Origin: CAADGU01 sp035444285
Lineage (GTDB): Bacteria; Chloroflexota; Anaerolineae; Promineifilales; Promineifilaceae
Assembly (NCBI GenBank): GCA_035444285.1
Contig: DAOMOK010000015.1
Location: 106,910 to 170,909 of the forward strand
DNA: 64,000 bases
Direction: 5' to 3'
Positions 61,849-64,000 of this stretch are shown in pieces. Every line of letters begins with the position of its first letter. Within the stretch, counting starts at the first letter, position 1. The notes under the pieces were generated by a model that did not search any database, was not told the origin of the DNA, and saw only the letters and a list, made by a program, of their open reading frames with translations. A program made the position numbers and the translations under genes.

Positions 61849-63493
61849 ATACTTCACTCAATCTCTCTGCCGCAAAATCCATATCCCCTACCAGCCCCTC
61901 TTGCGCGGCGTAGATGCCGGGCAGGTCGAGGGATTGGGCTAATGCAGGATCGGTTTGGCCGGCGCCGATAGCCCAACGCAGACCTTCGGTGGCGACTTTG
62001 AGGGCGGCGTTACGGCCGTGAATGCGGCTGAGCGCCTGCCGGGTGGGGATGTCCAGGTGGATGGCTTCGGTCGGTTTGTCGGCGACCCGCTCGGCAAATA
62101 TGGCGGCCGTTTCTGCATAGGCGATGAGTTCGCCCAGGCGGAACAGCACATGCTGGTTGCGCGTCAGCCGGTCCAGCCGGCAGCGCTCCAGGATGACGGC
62201 CAATGCCCGCAGCGCCAGCGCCGCATAATTGGCCCCATTCTCCGGCTGTTCCTGGTGGATGAATGACAGGCGGTTGGCCCATTCCTTGTAATAATCGCCG
62301 CGTGATTTGAGATGCAACTGCCAGCGGTCGCGGGCAATCGTCCACTCCATAATCTCCGACGTGCCTTCGTAAATGGTGGTGATGCGCACGTCCCGTTTGA
62401 TTTTTTCTACCATATATTCTTTGGTGTAGCCGTAACCGCCGTGCGCCTGAATGGCATCTTCGGCCGCTTTGTTACCCGCTTCGGTCGCCATGTATTTGGC
62501 GACCGCCCCTTCCGTTTGCAGCCCTTCTTCGCCGCTGCCCAACCGTTCCGCCACCCATTCAATGTAGCTGCGGGCCGCTTCCAGCCGGGCGGCGTTGGGC
62601 ACAATCAGCTTGTGGGTGTAGCCCTGCTTCTGGCTGAGGGGTGTGCCGCCCTGGATACGCTCTTGCGAGTAGCGAATGGCGCGGCGCAAGGCTTCCCAGC
62701 CAGCGCCCAACCCAAATGCGCCCACCATGAGGCGGGTGTAACCAAAAACGGCCTGCGCCTGGGCCAGCCCCTGCCCTTCCTGTAAACCAACCAGCCGGTC
62801 GGCGGGTACATAGACATTATCCAGAAAGAGAGCGGCGGTGTTGCTGGCGCGGATGCCATGTTTGTCTTCCGGTTTGCCGCGCGTGAAACCTTCGCTGTCC
62901 CGGTCTACCACAAACCAGCTTGGCCCGCCGGGAGCCAACGCCAAAATGGTGTACAAATCGGCCACGCCGCCGTTGCTGATCCACTGCTTTTGGCCGGTAA
63001 TGTGGTAACCGGTAACGACGCCATCTTCGAGAATGGGTTCGGCTTTAGTGGTCATAGCCGCCAGGTCGGAACCGGCCTGCGGCTCTGTGGCGCCATAGGC
63101 CATGAGCAGCGCTTCTTCAGCGATACGGCCGTACCAATACTTCTTCTGCTCTTCCGTCGCCCCCACGCTGATGGGGTCGGAGCCGAGGAAGGTGGCTAAG
63201 ACGCCGGTGGCCACGCCCAGGTCAATGGAGGCCATCAGTTCGCTGACGCGGTATATGTCATACGCGCCGCCGCCCAGGCCATCGTACTGTTCGGGGATAA
63301 ACAGCAGATGCAACCCCAGCGAGGTAGGGTCATATAATTCTTGTAAAACTTCGTGGGGGAATTCGTCGTTGTGATCTAGTTTGAGCAGATAATCGGAGGT
63401 TAGTTTTTTCTCGGCATATTTTTTGAGTGTGTCGAGAATCATGTCGCGGGTTTCTTTGTCCAGGCCAACGGCCGTTTCTTCCATTTTAAACAT
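61835..63493 (-). CDS. Acyl-CoA dehydrogenase family protein
   Basis: The protein has 552 aa. It has the family landmarks AYGATEPQAGSDLAAM (FAD/substrate loop), ITGQKQWISNGGVADLYTI, GEEGLQTEGAVAKYMAT and the C-terminal catalytic/FAD region AIQAHGGYGYTKEYMVEKIKRDVRITTIYEGTSEI with the Glu in YEGT. A further 120-residue helical extension makes it longer than classical ACADs (about 380 aa), close to the long fatty-acyl group. AAGGAG precedes the ATG. It is the first gene of the minus-strand lipid cluster and may insert or remove double bonds in the synthase product, or supply precursors. Confidence 0.93.
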   Translation of the reverse strand: MFKMEETAVGLDKETRDMILDTLKKYAEKKLTSDYLLKLDHNDEFPHEVLQELYDPTSLGLHLLFIPEQYDGLGGGAYDIYRVSELMASIDLGVATGVLATFLGSDPISVGATEEQKKYWYGRIAEEALLMAYGATEPQAGSDLAAMTTKAEPILEDGVVTGYHITGQKQWISNGGVADLYTILALAPGGPSWFVVDRDSEGFTRGKPEDKHGIRASNTAALFLDNVYVPADRLVGLQEGQGLAQAQAVFGYTRLMVGAFGLGAGWEALRRAIRYSQERIQGGTPLSQKQGYTHKLIVPNAARLEAARSYIEWVAERLGSGEEGLQTEGAVAKYMATEAGNKAAEDAIQAHGGYGYTKEYMVEKIKRDVRITTIYEGTSEIMEWTIARDRWQLHLKSRGDYYKEWANRLSFIHQEQPENGANYAALALRALAVILERCRLDRLTRNQHVLFRLGELIAYAETAAIFAERVADKPTEAIHLDIPTRQALSRIHGRNAALKVATEGLRWAIGAGQTDPALAQSLDLPGIYAAQEGLVGDMDFAAERLSEVFSKQ

Positions 63494-63509
63494 CGCTTTC
63501 TCCTTCTGT

Positions 63510-63585
63510 CAGTAAGCAGTGAGCAGTAAGCAGTGAGCAATAAGCAGTGCTCCACACCGCTCACTGCTTACTGCTCACCGCTAAC
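63510..63585. repeat. Period-7 'agcagtg/agcagta' inverted array in the acyl-CoA dehydrogenase leader
   Basis: Five or six heptamers (CAGTAAGCAGTGAGCAGTAA and onward) face complementary copies (GCTCACTGCTTACTGCTCACC) across about 10 bases. It is the same family and arrangement as 61771-61848, so the dehydrogenase gene is flanked by the same inverted array on both sides. Confidence 0.8.
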
Positions 63586-63608
63586 TTTTCAATACGGTCA
63601 GGGTCTAC

Positions 63609-63632
63609 AGATTGTGGGATAATTCACAATCT
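63609..63632. promoter_or_regulatory. Operator-like palindrome upstream of the acyl-CoA dehydrogenase
   Basis: AGATTGTG-GGATAATT-CACAATCT is a perfect 8-bp inverted repeat with an 8-bp spacer, 116 bp before the start codon. Size and symmetry suit a dimeric repressor such as a TetR-family lipid regulator, but no regulator gene is adjacent in the window. Confidence 0.45.
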
Positions 63633-63904
63633 CTATGCTGTATTGTAGGCGTTAGAGAGGTGAGACCAGAGTGACAAGTGTCATATCCTCCAAAGGCGAA
63701 AAGCATAATGCAGTGTGTCATTTTGAAACTGTCGCACCGGCAAAAAAGCGCCATATGCCGCTTCTTCCCTGGTTGGCGTATAATGCCCCATCTGCTGATT
63801 CGCTTGTGGTTCTTCAGGATTTCGTGGGGTCCGGCGTGATGCGTGAAACATGATGCGTGAATGCTCTCTGGTCACGGTTTTCGCAGCACGTAACCGTTCA
63901 GACC

Positions 63905-63956
63905 TGACAGGTTTTTTACTCGCTTAACTTGAAGCTTTGCAGGCTAAAACCTGTCA
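63905..63956. repeat. 11-bp inverted repeat (tgacaggtttt)
   Basis: TGACAGGTTTT (63905-63915) pairs with AAAACCTGTCA (63946-63956). It forms a hairpin with a 30-nt loop and looks like a dispersed intergenic element; no gene ends next to it in the window. Confidence 0.55.
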
Positions 63957-63963
63957 CCTTATT

Positions 63964-63983
63964 TTTGAACGAAAACGTTCAAA
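63964..63983. promoter_or_regulatory. Short perfect palindrome TTTGAACG-AAAA-CGTTCAAA
   Basis: An 8-bp perfect inverted repeat with four A in the middle stands close to the right edge. It may be an operator for a gene beyond the edge. It contains GAAC and GTTC but with six bases between, not the four of a LexA box. Confidence 0.35.
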
Positions 63984-64000
63984 CAGAAGGGGTTTCTATT

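Larger units (their letters stand above)
1462..63476. repeat. Dispersed palindromic octamer ACGGCCGT (about 110 copies)
   Basis: A hand scan found about 110 copies between 1462 and 63476, inside genes and between them. In coding DNA it is read as Thr-Ala-Val, (Asp/Asn/His/Tyr)-Gly-Arg, or x-Arg-Pro-x depending on frame. About 1.4 copies are expected by chance at this base composition. Density is low in 1-12.7 kb (seven copies) and zero across uvrB (none between about 20.45 and 23.21 kb). Confidence 0.85.
63494..64000. other. Intergenic region upstream of the acyl-CoA dehydrogenase, repeats and palindromes only
   Basis: These 507 bases carry no convincing gene. They hold a heptamer inverted array next to the start codon, an operator-like palindrome at 63609-63632, another 'gcgtgat' heptamer patch near 63835-63860, an 11-bp inverted repeat at 63905-63956 and an 8-bp palindrome at 63964-63983. 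Confidence 0.65.

Noticed and set aside
63964..63983. TTTGAACG-AAAA-CGTTCAAA as a second LexA box
   Set aside because: GAAC and GTTC are separated by six bases, not four, so it does not fit the box found before uvrB.

Overview
The window looks like chromosomal DNA of an uncultured-type Chloroflexota bacterium, probably Anaerolineae or a related class. This placement is inferred from gene content: secreted proteins ending in a YLP-type tail, BNR-repeat surface proteins, kinase/STAND/WD40 giants, a PUFA-synthase-like lipid megasynthase, and a Gram-positive-type LexA box before uvrB. GC content is moderate (about 55% by eye). I see no tRNA, rRNA, CRISPR array, transposase or phage module.

Layout. 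(1) 1-16.4 kb: an envelope polysaccharide locus. It holds a sugar aminotransferase (cut by the left edge), a WbqC-like protein, an N-formyltransferase, glycosyltransferases, a Wzm/Wzt-type ABC exporter, three large secreted or membrane-anchored surface proteins, a NusG-paralogue, and a Wzz/BY-kinase fusion. (2) 16.5-25.7 kb: a B12-binding radical SAM enzyme, a SigA-like sigma factor with a clear promoter, a DUF1992 protein, uvrB with a LexA box, a peptidase-S51-like protein, a GNAT and a flavoprotein. (3) 25.9-33.1 kb: two STAND-type signalling ATPases. The larger is kinase + LuxR HTH + nSTAND + 14 WD40 repeats (1676 aa). (4) 33.3-48.4 kb: a mixed accessory region with a fasciclin lipoprotein, a methyltransferase, paired membrane proteins, HicBA, a diheme cytochrome c with a tiny coupled ORF, a secreted protein, a P-loop kinase, a hydrolase and a phosphotransferase. 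It continues with a tightly overlapping histidine kinase-GNAT-glycosyltransferase-response regulator operon and a frameshifted secreted protein. (5) 48.5-63.5 kb: a minus-strand lipid or polyketide cluster with an acyl-CoA carboxylase (BCCP, BC, CT), a phosphopantetheinyl transferase, KR-DH, KS-AT-KS-ACP3 and an acyl-CoA dehydrogenase.

The genes of region 5 make sense together. The carboxylase supplies malonyl-type extender, the PPTase would activate the ACPs, the megasynthase builds and partly reduces a chain, and the acyl-CoA dehydrogenase may desaturate or recycle it. Two features are odd. All three ACPs carry Thr where the phosphopantetheine Ser should be. The KS-AT-KS-ACP frame also runs into the KR-DH frame across an A7 slippery run.

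The window also has two genome-scale sequence signatures. The palindromic octamer ACGGCCGT occurs about 110 times by hand count (about 1.4 expected), much like the cyanobacterial HIP1 element. Period-7 tandem repeats of several families form intergenic hairpins, supply stop codons of genes, and encode heptapeptide linkers inside the megasynthase and the PPTase. REP-like inverted repeats are also scattered between genes.
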